Origin: Selenomonadales bacterium
GTDB lineage: Bacteria > Bacillota > Negativicutes > Sporomusales > UBA7701
Reading direction: 5' to 3'
Length of the DNA stretch: 51,492 bases
Assembly: GCA_018434945.1 (NCBI GenBank)
Contig: JAHDOI010000014.1
Span: 1-51,492 of the forward strand
The notes below the pieces were generated by a model, which was not told where the DNA came from, did not search any database, and saw only the letters and a list, made by a program, of their open reading frames with translations. Positions 51,352-51,492 of this stretch are shown piece by piece. The number at the start of each line of letters is the position of its first letter. Within the stretch, counting starts at the first letter, position 1. The position numbers and the translations under genes were made by a program.

Positions 51352-51492
51352 ATGGCAAAGAAGAAGTTTGAGAGGACCAAACCGCACGTTAACATTGGCA
51401 CCATCGGTCACGTCGACCATGGCAAGACGTCGCTGACGGCGGCTATCACCCTGACCCTTTCGAAGCAGGGCGGGGCCGAGTTCGTGGCCTAC
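51352..51492 (+). CDS. tuf: Elongation factor Tu, N-terminal part
   Basis: Only the first 47 codons lie in the window: [32 protein letters not shown], the EF-Tu start with the G1 loop [15 protein letters not shown] lies 9 bases before this ATG; an in-frame ATG at 51346 is too close to the site. EF-Tu delivers aminoacyl-tRNA to the ribosome. The gene continues past the end. Confidence 0.97.
   Translation, partial: MAKKKFERTKPHVNIGTIGHVDHGKTSLTAAITLTLSKQGGAEFVAY

Overview
This 51.5 kb window is a G+C-rich chromosomal segment, apparently from an endospore-forming Firmicute with an outer membrane; the Sporomusa group of the Negativicutes is my best guess. Sporulation is indicated by sigH, spoIIP, disA and a gerW/ytfJ homologue, and the core gene order is Firmicute: ctsR-mcsA-mcsB-clpC-radA-disA, carD, yacL, ispDF, gltX, cysE-cysS-mrnC-thyX, rlmB, yacP, sigH, tRNAs, tuf. 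A CsgG-type secretion protein hints at a diderm envelope. The assignment is inference; no 16S rRNA is present.

Layout. 1-118: end of a 5S rRNA and its terminator. 0.17-3.4 kb: DUF2157 membrane protein, ytfI/ytfJ-like pair and a lipoprotein. 3.4-5.6 kb, minus strand: CsgG-like protein, rubrerythrin, S-adenosylmethionine decarboxylase. 5.9-8.7 kb: FabK/nitronate monooxygenase-like flavoprotein, membrane protein, rRNA methyltransferase. 9.0-13.7 kb: the ctsR-mcsA-mcsB-clpC stress operon with a strong promoter carrying two identical putative CtsR operators. 13.7-21.7 kb: radA of lower G+C, then a compact chemotaxis-type module (receptor, hybrid CheA, double-receiver protein) sitting between radA and disA; two of its three genes are frameshifted. 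22.1-25.3 kb: disA, spoIIP with a small partner, and a MazG-like protein. 25.5-38.4 kb: carD, yacL, ispDF, gltX, a cysteine T-box controlling cysE-cysS-mrnC-thyX, rlmB-vanW-yacP, and sigH. 38.4-49.1 kb: accessory single genes (orphan BrxF-like P-loop protein, peroxiredoxin, YetF-like, Nudix, uppP, esterase, lipoprotein, MBL hydrolase, phosphoesterase, HD-GYP). 49.4-51.5 kb: five tRNAs, a PrcB-like secreted protein and the start of tuf.

The least explained content is between genes. Two families of structured, non-coding dispersed repeats occur here. Family B (seven copies plus a fragment, about 120-183 bp) has outer arms that differ in sequence from copy to copy but stay complementary within each copy, a conserved tandem G-A internal loop and a conserved hairpin. 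Family A (three copies) has two hairpins whose stems change with compensation while the loop stays (G)TCCAT. Such covariation points to selection on a folded RNA or single-stranded DNA. Copies cluster between sigH and tuf, where they separate single-gene units; one forms most of the predicted uppP leader and another supplies the stop codon of a gene.

All coordinates come from reading the sequence by eye. Family names rest on recognised motifs and neighbourhood; no database search was possible.
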